Part shown: piece after piece, positions 1 to 11,704 of the stretch
Layout of the letters: every line of letters begins with the position of its first letter
Numbering within the stretch: position 1 is the first letter of the stretch
Assembly: GCA_028671895.1 (NCBI GenBank)
Contig: CM053810.1
Span: 31,227,501 to 31,291,500, forward strand
Length of the DNA stretch: 64,000 nucleotides
Direction: 5' to 3'
From: Oenanthe sinensis
Lineage: Eukaryota > Streptophyta > Magnoliopsida > Apiales > Apiaceae
The notes under the pieces: generated by a model
What the model saw: the letters and a program-made list of their open reading frames with translations, nothing else
What the model was told of the DNA's origin: nothing
Databases searched by the model: none
Translations under genes and position numbers: made by a program

Positions 1-767
1 TTCATAGAAGCGACAATCGTCTTCTTTGTCAACACATTATTCAGACTTTAGAGCCTGATTTGGGATTGGACTTTGGTTTGATAAGGAAACTAGATCAAAT
101 CTTCTTCTTGCCTTTCCATATTCCTTTCCCTTTTGCATTCCCTATGTTTACCATTATTATAGTAATAGTTCATGCATTTATCATATTGCTTTCAGCAGTT
201 CTCAACATGCTTAGCAACTCAATAGGTGTTTCACCAATCTTATTCATTTTGTTGTTCATAACAAACTAAGAATATTTGTTGTCTAACGATTGTAAGATCA
301 AATCTAGGTGAGCCTCCTCACCAATCTGGAAACCATATTGTCAAGGTATTCATTATACCCTATAGTCTTTAGAACATATGGTGCAACCGGGTCTCACTCT
401 CCCTACTTGTAAGTGATAGTACCCTTTAATCGTCAAATATATTTTGAAGAGTTTGTCCCTCAAATATCCTTTAAGGGTGCTTAATCGTCTCACAAACATC
501 TATATGCTCGTGTTGCTTCTTAAGCTCAGCACTCATAGTTACAAGCTTGAGACATGAAACATCAGTTGCAACATCAATTTACTTCCAATAAGTACTATCA
601 TTTGCACATGTTACATTCTTAGCTTTAATAGCAGGGGGAGAGATTTGACTAACGTCGTGGTGCCCGATGACGATCCTCAAGCTCCTATATAAGTCGAGGA
701 AATTTATTCTCGTCAATTTGTCCTTCTCAAGAACTGATCGTATAAAAAAGTTGTTTGTGTTTATCAT
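1..767 (-). pseudogene. Decayed Angela-type copia gag (element A1), cut by window edge
   Basis: Read on the minus strand, 767 to 579 begins with an ATG and gives a gag N-terminus with the motif SVLEKDKL, followed by NFLDLYRSLRIV. These match the gag starts at 42,448 and 54,889. The rest, down to base 1, aligns in antisense with the gag at 55,164-55,770 but carries stops and frame breaks, so no continuous protein remains. Gag forms the virus-like particle in which copia RNA is reverse transcribed. The zinc knuckle and pol would lie left of the window. I infer a dead copy; the assignment rests on shared gag motifs and on the leader and LTR to its right. Confidence 0.8.
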
Positions 768-2515
768 TTGATATCTACAATATTAAAGTGTATAAAATAA
801 ACTAGATTGCAGATTTAATATTAATTACGTTTAAGTGATTACGGCATATCATCATATACCTCCCACTATTTTTATCAAACTAATAGCCCTAACTATTAAT
901 TCGGAAAACATTTTTTTAAATCTTTCTACTGAGCCAAGATCCATATATCATCCATGTTTTAAGATAGTGTTGGCTAGTACACCCAAAACATGACTATTTA
1001 GGTAGACAATATTTGTCGATTATATCAAATATAACTCTTGGAAAGTTTGGTAGAACATCCCATTGTACACATTTATCCAATAAATCTCACCAAACTTTAT
1101 GCCTCTAAACCCACAATCCTATTTTGATGATTTAGTTAAGTTAGACCCAACGTTTCAACAAACTAAGTCACTTACTTATAACGTCTTCCCAAGATAGATA
1201 AAAGTACCTTGTTTTGGCAAACCCACTCCTTCTCAATTTAGATCTTGACGAGTATTAAACATTGGAAGGCGTCCGATTAACTTAATATGTATTTAGGGAT
1301 TTTAATATTTATATGAACGATCATGATCCCATCATAAAAAGATTCTCAATTTTTCCTTGATCAAATAATCAATTTCAATATTCGTCAATGGTTTGATTTC
1401 CAGATCGTCGGAGAAGTCACAAGCGGTCTCACTTAAAACCCAACTTTCTTATGAATAATAATTCGCATTTGACAAAATCTCCCCATATTAGAAAAAGAAA
1501 ATTCATATTCAATACCGTCTTTCATAAACACAAGAATCTCATGATCGTTTGTTTAATTTTAAAATCTTGAATCGTTACAGATTTTATCTTTCTTAAGTAG
1601 GCATGGCATGGGTGTCGTATCTAATACATATATCATTCCAACGCATATATATCTACACATGCATTCATATACATATATGTATTGTGCGTAAATTAAATGT
1701 GTTTGGTTATGGCCCCATCCTATGTGATATTTCCAAGTAAATGGAATTATCAAGGTCAATCTATGGTGGTTTTAAATACTACACTATTACATGTCTTTAT
1801 CTTCTTCATTGCTCCATCATCTGGATTGCCTCCTAGCTTACTTGCTTCCAAGTCTCCATTGAAAAATTACATTGAATAATAAATAAATCTATTCTAATGA
1901 AATTACAAGAAGAACTCGAGTTACATTCGAGATTAACAATTACAATGAATAAACGACATGCAAGTCGTATTTAGAAAACAAAACCATAAAATAAAACCAC
2001 AATCCTATGGGTCTTTAGGCCATAACCATCCACCATGTCATCACATAACACATGTAATATATCTCAGATTATATAAAAAAATCATATAATCATATATAAT
2101 AAATTTTGAAATTTCAGAAAATCAATTAAATTTCAGCAAATAATAAATTGCTGTTTTGGGGCCTGTAACGTCATCAAATGGCTTACAGACGCGAAGCTGA
2201 ATTGTTCAGTATTGCTCAGTGACACGATTTCAGTCAGAAAACACATATAGTTTGCGAAAGTTGGACACTGGACACAGATTTCAGAATTCGTATCGAATAC
2301 GATTTCCATAATAAGAACAAACATGTATTATATACATACAACTACACAAAATCATCACATGATTATACATCACACGAATATCATATATTGAAAATCATAT
2401 ATACAAGCATATATATACATATTGTATCGCAACAAAATCATGGCTGTCATATACATGCTCATATACATGAAAAATTGTTAAACACATAATCGAATTAAAA
2501 CGTTTTGCAAGTAGT
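768..2515 (-). other. Untranslated leader of element A1
   Basis: This 1.75-kb stretch has no convincing gene. It aligns with the leader at 3,836-5,458 and, in opposite orientation, with the leaders of C (53,139-54,888) and G (40,523-42,447). Shared blocks include CTCGAATGTAACTCGAG (minus strand, around 1,910) and a GGCCATAACCAAACAC-type block (around 1,700). At about 2,515 it joins the LTR through a deletion that removed the PBS and about 235 bp of the LTR, judged against 20,582-20,820. Confidence 0.75.
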
Positions 2516-3835
2516 TCTACGGTATCCACACGAACACTTTTCATGAATGATTGATGTGTACTAGCACCCGAAAACTGCTTCTCTCTCTTTATCTTCCTCT
2601 TTTCTCAAAAGGGCTAAGGTTTTAGAAAAATATGTATCTATAATTAAATCATACCATAAAGAGATTATATAGAGAGAGGAATAAGTTTTCTAATTATAAT
2701 CTAATTATAATTAATACTAATCCAAAATTCTAAATTATTTAATTAAGTATCACTTAATTAATTAATTACTAATTTTTGAATTAGTTTAAGTAATTCATTT
2801 ATTCTATTTATATAATTAATTAAGTCATAATTAATTAATATCTAAATAAAATAAATTACTTATTTAATTTAAATTATTTCTCCTTCAAGCATTCTTTGTG
2901 TGCGACCATGTAGGTTATTATTACGTTGGCAATAATTTTAAAATATAATTAAAATTATAAACAATGAGCGGCATCTAGTAATACATCATTGCTACCCAAG
3001 TAATAATAATAAAATCAGTGATTTGATTAAGCCTTTCATGAATAATGTTCTATGTAATATAATCCCTTTAACCTTATATTATAGATCAAACTCGAGGCAT
3101 GTATCGTGTCATCCTCTTCAACGTTTAATTCGGGTTTCCTTGATCAATGAGTAGACTATTAAACAAATCAACATTTGAGCACGACCATGCATTTTATAGT
3201 CTCACTCAATGAAGAGGCCAATAATATCACTCCTAAATAGGAAGATTAAATCATTTATCTATCATTCATATTTTTCATACGATTCATAGTATACCCAATG
3301 TCCGCTTTTATCATCACCCGATTAAAGGTAACTTTTAGTGTAATCAAAGTATATTAATTCTCGTATAGAAATATAATGATTTCAAGTCAGAGGATCAGTA
3401 CATCATTATCACAATGGGAATTTCTTATGACACTTATAAACATGTAGAATCTTACGGCGGGTCATTCCAGTGCCATTCATTGAGACATGCATTTATATTC
3501 TTGACTTTAGTATCACCATACATATGACCAATGAGAATTTGTCATCTGTCAACAAACATATTAGTCTTATTGCATTATTATTGTCCTTATATAATAATAC
3601 TCGAATAAGAAATTTTAGGAATAAGATACTATTCATATAATGTCAATTTTAAGTCACATACTTAAATATATATAATACGTATCAAAATTTCAAGGACATT
3701 TATTATGCTTTCAATTTATTATGCAGTAAATAAAATATAATAAATAAATAATAATCAATAAAACATAATCCTTAATAATAAAATATTTTCCTTAAAAATA
3801 TAAAAGTAATTATCTCTAGGGCACAATTACTAACA
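2516..3835 (-). repeat. 5' LTR of element A1 (PBS-side end deleted)
   Basis: On the plus strand it ends in GCACAATTACTAACA at 3,835, which is the TGTTAG... start of the LTR on the minus strand. Internal sequence matches the LTRs at 20,598-21,583 and 34,306-35,961. The PBS-proximal end is missing. The next five bases, CATAT (3,836-3,840), are the expected TSD if A1 inserted into the A2 leader; the partner copy would be outside the window. Confidence 0.75.
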
Positions 3836-5458
3836 CATATTTCATCCATGTTTTAAGATATCATTGGCTAATACACTCAAAACACAACTATTTAGGTAGA
3901 CAACATTTTTCGATTATATCAAATATAACTCTTGAAAAGTTTGGTGGAATAACCCTTTATACACATTTATCTAATAAATCTCACTAAATTCTATGCCTCT
4001 AAACCCACAATCCTATTGTGATGATTTAGTTAAGTTAGACCCAACATTTCAACAAACAAATACACTTACTTATCACGTCTTCCAATGATTGATAAGAGCA
4101 CCTTGCTTTGGTAAACCCACTCATTCTCAATCTAGATCTTGACGAGTACTAAACATTTGAAGACATCTGATTAACTTAATATGCATTTAGGGATTTTATT
4201 GTTTAACTGAACGATCATAATCCGATCATAAAGAGATTCTCAATTTTTCCTTGATCAAATAATTCATTTCAATATTCGTCAATGGATTGATTGCCAGGTT
4301 GTCGGAGAAGTCACAAGCGGTCTCTCTTAAAAACTGACTTCCTTACGAATTAAAATAATAATCCGCTTTTGACAAAATCTCCCCATATCAGAAAAAGAAA
4401 ATTTATATTTAATATCGTGTTTCATAAACACAATAATCTCATGATCGTTTGTTCAATTTTAAAATCCTGAATCGTTACAGATTTTATCTTTCTTAAGCAA
4501 ACATGGCATGTGTATCGTATCTAATACATACATGATTAATCAATATTAAGCCTGCATCTTGATTATATCTACGCATACATACCAATACATGAAATAACAT
4601 ACATATATATAATGTGCGTAAATTAAACGTGTTTTGTTATGGCCCCATCCGATGTGATCTTTCCAGGCTAATAGAAATATCAAGGTCAGTTTATTGTGAT
4701 TTAAAAATACTATCTATTATATGTCTTCTTTCTTCATTACTCCATCATCCCCTTTTGGATCACCTCCTTACTTGCAAGTCTTCATTGATAATGACATTGA
4801 ATAATAAAAATAAAACTATTCTAATGATATTACAAGAAGAACTCGAGTTACATTCGAGATAATCAAATTATAATGAATAGATGACATGCAAGTCATATTT
4901 AGAAACAAAAACCATAAATAAAGAAAACCAATAACTAATGGATTTTAAGGCCATAACCATACACCATGCTATCACATAACACATATAATATATCTCAGAT
5001 TATATAAACATATCATATAATCATATATAAAAAAATTTAAAATTACAAAAAATTAAATAATTTTTAGAAAATATTAAATCATTGTTTTAGAGCCTGTAAC
5101 GACATCGAATGGCTTACAGAAGCCAAGATGAGACCTTTAGTAGTGCTCAGTGACACGATTCCAGTCAGAAAACACATATCGTTTGTGAAAATTAGACACT
5201 AGACACATATTTCAGAAAATCCACAGCAACTATTTCAGAATTCGTATCTAATACGATTCCCATAATAAGAATAAACATGTATTATATACATACAACAATA
5301 CACACAATCATCACATGATTATACATCACATGAATATCATATATTCAAAATCATATAAAATATATATATCAACATATAGCCATGGCATATCATATACATG
5401 TTTACATACATCGAAAAACTGTTAAACACATAATGAATTAAAACGTTTCGCAAGAAGC
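3836..5458 (-). other. Leader segment of element A2
   Basis: Non-coding, and co-linear with the A1 leader (about 940-2,500). It starts abruptly at the A1 LTR and stops at the Sirevirus insertion; the adjoining PBS and LTR of A2 resume at 20,582. It keeps the conserved CTCGAATGTAACTCGAG block (around 4,838-4,858, minus strand). Confidence 0.75.
5454..5458. repeat. Target-site duplication GAAGC, left copy
   Basis: GAAGC directly precedes the LTR at 5,459 and recurs directly after the other LTR at 20,582-20,586. A perfect 5-bp duplication is the Ty1/copia signature and fixes both element ends. Confidence 0.93.
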
Positions 5459-6585
5459 TGTTAGGTCCAAATGTGTTGTAGAGGGGGGGGTGAATACAAC
5501 TTTTCGAATTAATGAAGCAATAAATACTATGTAATAAATGAACACAATGATTCAAGGAATATATGTCTTATATATAACTTGAAAGGGTTGCTACAACATT
5601 CATTACACAGTACACTAGAAGTAAAGAGGGTAGTAAATGATACTAAGCTCTGTGAATACTCTCTCTCTCTTTTACAAGTGTTTATCTAGAAAAATATTGC
5701 TCTCTTAAAAATAATACACAAGTACTTCTATTTATACTACTTGTAATCTATGTCTTGTAGTCTTCAAAGATTAAAATATACGTGGCCCAATGATATCCAC
5801 ATAAATCTTATCTTATCTTGAAAGCTTGGAAATCTGCCAATTAGATGATGTCATGTGTCATGTTGAAACTGCCCTCCATGTAGAACATCTATTTGAGAAC
5901 TTCTACTTGGCCATCTCGAATATTCTATCTCGAATATTCTACATAGGAATGTTCTACTTGGCCATCTCGAATATTCTATCTTGAATATTCTACATAGGAA
6001 TGTTCTACTTGGCCATCTCGAATATTCTATCTCGAATATTTTGTACTTAGAAAAATTCTGGGCTTTAACTTGAAACTTCAATGTAGCATCTTGAACTTGT
6101 GATTTCTTTATGTCTTCCAAATTCTTCAACAAGCTCTTGAACTTGGATCTCTATTACTGACATAAACATACTATCAATGTCCTGACACTTGATGCAATGG
6201 TCTGATTCATAAGTGACTAGTCTTGATAGTGTCTCTGCTTTTTGAATAGATTACCATTTTCAATTAGTAATGTGGCTTTCTAATCATTGCTTTTCTTCTT
6301 GTTCACTTGAAATCAATTAGCCTTGTTGATACTGATAGTTATGATCTTGAATCTTTAAGTTACAAATCACTGAGGCATGAACAACTTTGTCTTGAACTTC
6401 TTTCAATGATTTCTTCTTTGTTTGATCATAGTTAACAAATTGAATTGTATCAATTACCTTATCTTCATGGTTAACATTGATTTCTTTGTGACTTCATGTT
6501 CTTGATTGTCTTCTGGTTAAGTATCTTTTCTTTTAGTTGAGTTACATAAGTTATAGTGTTACAAGTTTAGACACTCTGTCTTTCA
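5459..6585 (-). repeat. 3' LTR of the Sirevirus-type element
   Basis: Starts TGTTAGGTCC and ends CTTTCA on the plus strand. It aligns end to end with 19,454-20,581. It holds a run of eight G (nine in the other LTR), a TATA-like box (minus GTATAAATAG, 5,728-5,737) and a 51-bp tandem repeat. Confidence 0.95.
5901..6040. repeat. 51-bp tandem repeat in 3' LTR with GAAnnTTC dyads
   Basis: The unit beginning TTCTACTTGGCCATCTCGAA recurs at 5,901, 5,952 and 6,003 (period 51). GAATATTC occurs at 5,918, 5,932, 5,969, 5,983 and 6,020, and GAATGTTC at 5,947 and 5,998. Because 51 is a multiple of three, a spurious 17-residue repeat ORF appears here. Confidence 0.93.
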
Positions 6586-6602
6586 ATCTCCCCCTATTTG
6601 AT
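6586..6602 (-). promoter_or_regulatory. Polypurine tract (plus-strand primer)
   Basis: On the minus strand ATCAAATAGGGGGAGAT directly abuts the TG of the 3' LTR, the expected position for priming second-strand DNA synthesis. A nearly identical tract abuts the LTR at 59,799. Confidence 0.9.
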
Positions 6603-6995
6603 AGTCTAACAATGACATTCAAATTAACAAAGGGATAACTCAACTAAACAAGGAGACGAGAAAAAGATAAATAACATTACTGTCTTGTTTGAATTACAAC
6701 TGAAATAAACTTGAAAACAATTCAAAGAACTAGAATAAATAAAACTTAAGCTAGACAGAAAATTCGAACTTCGAATTAAAGATCATTTGAGTGATTCCTA
6801 TCACCTGGATTATTTCAAACCTTTCAGTCAAACTTATATCACCTTATTGGATCCACTCTGATTCACGGTTACAGTATGGTACGTTAGCCTATCTCACATA
6901 CCGTGATCAGGTGAATTTTCCTCAAGTGAGTTAAAGCAACCAAAAAGATATGAAGTTTTTCCAACTTCAAGTTCACACCACTCTGACCGTTAATT
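6603..6995 (-). other. Sirevirus 3' untranslated segment
   Basis: About 390 bp between the end of the third-ORF frame and the PPT. I see no ORF or other motif in it. Confidence 0.5.
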
Positions 6996-7868
6996 CTAAT
7001 TCCGTCTCTTCTTCCTAACTTCTTCAGCTTGGCGCTTCTCCTCCTTCAACCTTTTGCGCCTTTCCTTCTGTTGTTGTTCTTTCTTGTAAACTGGATCATG
7101 AAGCTGCTTCCACCTTGCATTCAACAGACTTACCGCTTCCATTTCTAAAGGATTCCTGGGCTCTGGATAAGGATGCCTGAAAAGCCTTCTGAGTTTGTCC
7201 ACCTCCTGAGTAGTTCTGATCTTTGGAATGTCCTCAAAATTTTTCATTATGAGCTGTGACTTCCAATGAGACTTATCAGCCTTAAACTGACAATAGATCA
7301 TTTTAGGGTAGCCCTTAACACGGTTAATATTGTGGACACTAGCCGCATCTCGCTCCATTCTCTTCTTTTCCACTACTACTTCAGATAATTACTTCAGGAG
7401 TCTCTGCTTCTCATCTACATTCTCATTCTCCACTTCGCCCCATTTGAATACTTCTATAACTCTCTCCAGAAAAGCAGCATCTTGAGTCTGCAGCAGCCAT
7501 TTCCTACTCATATGAAACGATGTTTGATTTTGGTCTGCGTCTATGAATGCTAAAGCATCAGCTGTGTCATCATCATATGAGTGTATCCAGTATACACTAT
7601 CTCTCCCTGGAACACCAACTGCCTCCCTTATTTCTCCTTGTTCCAGAGATCCAGAAGGAAGAGTCAGAGCTTCATCTACATTCTTAACAGCTTGTAGAAT
7701 ATTCCACTTTCTTTCAATTAGCTCCGGCTCAATCTTTACATTGTCTAGAGGGTTTGGAGCAATAATGTCACACTTCCAGATTTCATTGCTCATCTTGAAT
7801 ATGACCCTCTCAATGAACTCCACTAACTTCTCCTTGATGTCAGAAGTGAATCCCTTGCTCATCATTTA
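6996..7868 (-). pseudogene. In-frame continuation of the third ORF beyond two TAA stops
   Basis: The frame of the 1,090-aa ORF continues without a shift. After TAA (7,866-7,868) come two ATG codons and 158 sense codons; after TAA (7,389-7,391) come five codons (LSEVV) and then 126 more, ending in a Lys/Arg-rich tail (KRLKEEKRQAEEVRKKRRN). Composition looks like real protein, with mixed hydrophobic and charged residues and aromatic positions, not random reading. The simplest view is a longer ancestral ORF (about 1,380 codons) with two nonsense mutations. Use of the tail through readthrough or a downstream start cannot be excluded. I do not recognise a domain. Confidence 0.6.
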
Positions 7869-10800
7869 CCTGCATACCGCCTTTAGGGATTCTACTGATA
7901 GAGCCATTAGGTCATTTTCCTCTAAGCACACCCTCTTCATCTTTCCATCAACAACCATCCGAACAATATCAGGATTCGCTGAGAATTCTGGTCCCTTGTC
8001 CTCTGCTAGCTGCATTAACTGATCCCTATACAGAATGCTAAGCTCCTCAGCTTGAGAATATTGAATTTTTGTTGCTAGCAAGAACAACTCTGACGCAGAT
8101 CTTCTCGAGATGAATTGATCATCCACATACAAGAAAGATGTCGGGACTCCTTCGACTAAAGACAAGATGACCTGCCATTCCTTAACCACTGCATTATATC
8201 CAACTCTGACTTTTGAGATCAACCTTTTCAAAGCATTTATGTAGTCAACAATCAGTGGATTCTGCAAGTTCAAGTTGTAGAACAAGTCTTCCGCCTCTTT
8301 GTTATGAGTTCCTTTTGTACAAACTCCCGATAGAATCTTCCTTGCATCATCCCATTTCCGGCCTATCCTTTTCTTGTCCAGATCTACATGAGGATTAGCT
8401 AACCTTGCAAGCTCATGATCATACTGTTTCTCTTTAAGCTCTGCTTTCTTTTCAAGAAAAACAGCCTCATCCTGCATCATCTTCATTTTATAGAACTGAG
8501 CTTGTTCCAAGGCCAGCTGTTGGGCTTCTAGAGTTTCCTTATCAACAGGTATTTCTTCAGGCTGTCCGGAAGACATTCCAGCACCTCCACCTTGTTCCTT
8601 CAAAGATCTTCTAATAGCATGTGCTAACGGAACATCCTCCATATCAGAATCTGAATCAAGTACTGCATGTGCCTCTTCCTGATGACGACTCAAGTCAATG
8701 AGTGGCTCTTCTTGTTCAGCCACCACTGCCTTACCCTTCCGCTTTCTTTGAGCCTCTTCTTCATTCACTGGCTCATTTTCTTTGACAACATCAGCAGTTT
8801 GTTCTTCAATTTCTTCAATTATTACCGACTGCTGTCTCGTCTCCTTACCACTCTCCCCCTTAGGTGAGTTATCCCCAACACCACCTTTCTCGCCAGATCC
8901 AGCAGTTGCATGAGAACCACCAAAACCAGAACCTGAGGGTCCAGCGCCACCAGCACCTCCAACACCACCAGTATCATCATGATCAGGGGGAGGCTGAGTG
9001 AATTGTTCGTCAAAGCACTCGGGAGGAACAAAGCTTCTAACTGCATACATCATCCTGCTGATCTCTGTCGCCATGGTATGCATTATGCTCTCCACTGCTC
9101 CCATTCGCTCATTCAGAGTGCTGCCCAAGATACCACCAGCATGGCCCAAGTCATTCACCTTATGTGTCAATTCATCCATCGCTGTTGCTTGACTGGCCAT
9201 CCGTGCTGCGTAATCATCAAGAGCTCGTTGATTGTCACCAATATTGATCCCCAACTGCCCCATTGACTGCCCGAACTGCTTGATTTCAATTTCAATTGCT
9301 GTCATACGCGTGTCAAGATTTTCAAGATAAAGGGACGGTGTTTGGTCTGGGTGTCCTCGCTCTAAAAATCGTTCTGGTAGTGTTTGTCGCTCGGTTTCGG
9401 GCCTTAAAAATGAAGGTACCTCACTCCCTAAACGCTCACACACACTCCCTGTCTCACGCTCGTGTATGTCTTCAACAATAGTCCTGAAAGAGAAAGCAGT
9501 ACCTGCAGAAACTGGATAAGTAAAGTGAGTAGCAGTTATGGGATCTGTTCCTGTCATATCCTGAGGTGGAATCTCAGGTTGAGAGGCTGCAGAGTGTTCT
9601 AGTACAACATCAGAACCGATCCTCTCTGCAGCATCAGTATGTACCGGTGAAGGTACTTCTGAAGCAATGAAAGCTTCTGGCCTTTCTGAAGCAACAGGCT
9701 CTTCAGAAGGCTCCAGATCCTCACCAAGATTCTTAGGTGTAGAATGTGCAAAGATAGAACCACTCGCGTGAGGTGGAGTGGGTGTGATTGACATTCTAGG
9801 TTGGGACTGGGCTGAAGAAGTTGCAGCATGTGAAAATTTGGCTTTCTTCCGTAAAATTGGCTGCACTTCTGGGTCACTCTCAGAGCCCTCACCTAAATCT
9901 ACAGATGCCAGCCTTTTAACTCCCGTGAGCAAGGGTGAAATAGAAGAAGCAAGAGTTTCAGACTCAGAATCAGAAATATAGCTCGCACCCTGGGATAGAT
10001 CCTGCGGGCTAGCAGAATCTTTGGCAATGGAATCAGATTTAGTTGAAGAAGTATCAGTAGTGTGAACAGAGAGTTGCTCTTGTTCATAGAAGTTACCTCC
10101 TTTATTACCTTGTCCAGCGAAGGGATCAGGATCAGCATGTGGAGTAGGTTGTCTTTCCCTTGGACCGGCAGAGGATTGACCGTGAGAGTGGCCATCATCA
10201 TCCTCATCACTTTGAGGCTCTTCAGGAATCCCTTGAAATGCGTCAGCATGTGCAGATGGATTCTGAGCATGTGATGATACGTGCGAGGTTCCCGCCATAG
10301 TAGTAATACCTGCATCATACTGAAGCCACACTTGAATATTAGCAGGAATAATCAGCGCTTTACCGTGATGTTTATCCTGATTAGCAATTGTTGTGAGTGA
10401 CTTGGTGCCCATGCCAAGTGATGCAGATGTTTTACTCGTTGCAAATGCCTGTCTTACAGCTAAAGCATTAGTCGGTACTAAATGATTAATGAGCATTTGT
10501 AAGAAACGAGGATACCAGCATACAACGTTAGTAGTTGCAAGGTTTCTGTTTGCAGATGATCCCATTGTAGCCACTATTTCGGAAAGAACTATTCTTCCAT
10601 AATTAATGTCCAGTTCACGGGCTAGGGAAACGGCAAAGATCTGTATGGGAATTGGAATCTGATGATAGTCTTTTTCGCGCGGCCGAAAACACCGCGTGAT
10701 GGCCTCGAAAAAGTAATTCCATTCCACTTGGAAGTATTGTTTCTGGATGGCGCCAGCTAAGATCCGTCCAGAAGGAGGATAGCATCCAATCTCCTCAAAG

Positions 10801-11138
10801 AATTTGAGACGATCTGCCGTTGAAGGTTCAGGGTCATAAACATCTTTAACTGGAAAGCCCAGAACCCTGTTGAACACTTCCTCCGTTACTTCATATTCCT
10901 GACCCGCCAAGGTAAACCTGAAACCATAGGGGGTAGATTTACTCCCGAAAGTAACCGCACTAGTCCATAATTGCTGTAAAGCATCATGAACTAGTGTTGG
11001 TTTAGCAGTAAACGCAACACTAGCTTTGGAATACAGATTTAGGAATCGTATCCAAAACTTGAAGCGTGGGAGTTGATCACCAATTTCCGTACTAATGTTA
11101 TAAAAATTATTTTTCGCAAGAAGAAATTGGTGAGCCAT
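7866..11138 (-). CDS. Third ORF of Sirevirus-type element (env-like position), 1,090 aa
   Basis: It lies downstream of pol in the sense direction, where SIRE1-type elements carry an envelope-like ORF. Residues 1-225 look globular (RFKFWIRFLNLY; YEVTEEVFNRVLGFPV; CWYPRFLQMLINHLVP) and resemble in general style the ORF-1 type domain of other plant retroelements; this is a weak, by-eye comparison. Residues about 285-600 are low-complexity and rich in Ser, Pro, Glu and Asp. A Gly-rich stretch follows, then a charged helical region with coiled-coil character (ETLEAQQLALEQAQFYKMKM). I see no signal peptide and no clear membrane segment, so an envelope function is not supported. The start is the first ATG after a 504-nt AUG-free stretch (11,139-11,642) that begins just past a TATA-like box. 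Function unknown. Confidence 0.75.
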   Translation of the reverse strand: MAHQFLLAKNNFYNISTEIGDQLPRFKFWIRFLNLYSKASVAFTAKPTLVHDALQQLWTSAVTFGSKSTPYGFRFTLAGQEYEVTEEVFNRVLGFPVKDVYDPEPSTADRLKFFEEIGCYPPSGRILAGAIQKQYFQVEWNYFFEAITRCFRPREKDYHQIPIPIQIFAVSLARELDINYGRIVLSEIVATMGSSANRNLATTNVVCWYPRFLQMLINHLVPTNALAVRQAFATSKTSASLGMGTKSLTTIANQDKHHGKALIIPANIQVWLQYDAGITTMAGTSHVSSHAQNPSAHADAFQGIPEEPQSDEDDDGHSHGQSSAGPRERQPTPHADPDPFAGQGNKGGNFYEQEQLSVHTTDTSSTKSDSIAKDSASPQDLSQGASYISDSESETLASSISPLLTGVKRLASVDLGEGSESDPEVQPILRKKAKFSHAATSSAQSQPRMSITPTPPHASGSIFAHSTPKNLGEDLEPSEEPVASERPEAFIASEVPSPVHTDAAERIGSDVVLEHSAASQPEIPPQDMTGTDPITATHFTYPVSAGTAFSFRTIVEDIHERETGSVCERLGSEVPSFLRPETERQTLPERFLERGHPDQTPSLYLENLDTRMTAIEIEIKQFGQSMGQLGINIGDNQRALDDYAARMASQATAMDELTHKVNDLGHAGGILGSTLNERMGAVESIMHTMATEISRMMYAVRSFVPPECFDEQFTQPPPDHDDTGGVGGAGGAGPSGSGFGGSHATAGSGEKGGVGDNSPKGESGKETRQQSVIIEEIEEQTADVVKENEPVNEEEAQRKRKGKAVVAEQEEPLIDLSRHQEEAHAVLDSDSDMEDVPLAHAIRRSLKEQGGGAGMSSGQPEEIPVDKETLEAQQLALEQAQFYKMKMMQDEAVFLEKKAELKEKQYDHELARLANPHVDLDKKRIGRKWDDARKILSGVCTKGTHNKEAEDLFYNLNLQNPLIVDYINALKRLISKVRVGYNAVVKEWQVILSLVEGVPTSFLYVDDQFISRRSASELFLLATKIQYSQAEELSILYRDQLMQLAEDKGPEFSANPDIVRMVVDGKMKRVCLEENDLMALSVESLKAVCR

Positions 11139-11632
11139 TTGTAAAATAATTTTCCTTGAGTTAATGTGATATTTTGAAAAGAAACAATTAAGGTAAACAC
11201 TTAAGGAAAAAAATGTAATCTAATTAATTCCTTTTAGTGAATCGAGAAGATGAACAGCCGATTTGAACTAAACTACGAAATGAATTATGATCAAAATCAA
11301 AACAAACAGAATCCAGTCCAGTAAATACTGCAACCCAAATCAGTGATATAAAAACTAAACTATGTTTGTGAATAACCGTGATAGTTGTGTGTATCTGTGT
11401 GTATATGACAAACTGAACAGATGAACAGACAGGTCCAAATACACAAATACAGGGCAAACAGAGAATAGTAAATTGAAAAACGGGCAGCAGTTCGAGATAT
11501 GTAAGAGTTTTAACACAACTCGAATGAACAGGGCAATGACTGTTTGAAATCGCAGGGAGGGAGGGTGGGGGCTGTAAAAATTTAGGGTTAAAACAATTAG
11601 GTAAAAGTGAAAAGAAAGACGGGTTAATGTTG
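11139..11632 (-). other. AUG-free leader of the third ORF
   Basis: On the minus strand there is no ATG anywhere between 11,642 and the ORF start at 11,138 (checked line by line on the plus strand as absence of CAT). The next ATG upstream is at 11,643-11,645, just beyond the TATA-like box. The start is followed by GC (ATGGC), a favourable plant context. Confidence 0.6.
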
Positions 11633-11640
11633 TATATATA
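11633..11640 (-). promoter_or_regulatory. Candidate internal TATA box upstream of third ORF
   Basis: Minus-strand CCTATATATACAAC fits a plant TATA box and lies about 500 bp before the third-ORF ATG. The GAATATTC repeat array sits directly upstream (11,705-12,360). The arrangement parallels the LTR promoter, where the 51-bp repeats lie upstream of TATAAATAG. This is an inference from position only. Confidence 0.45.
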
Positions 11641-11704
11641 GGCATATATGTGCAAAGACGAGAATATCCCTGTGAAAAAGGAAAAAAAACGTTAAGTACA
11701 TACA

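Noticed and set aside
5851..6132. 93-codon minus ORF with 17-residue repeats (also 19,760-20,128, 122 codons)
   Set aside because: It lies in the LTR, and the periodicity arises because the 51-bp DNA repeat is a multiple of three.
7543..8022. 159-codon plus-strand ORF
   Set aside because: Antisense shadow of the third ORF and its continuation; no start context or domain. The same applies to the plus-strand ORFs at 8,213-10,274.
7866..11138. Envelope glycoprotein
   Set aside because: Position fits the env-like ORF of SIRE1-type elements, but I see no signal peptide, membrane span or cleavage site.
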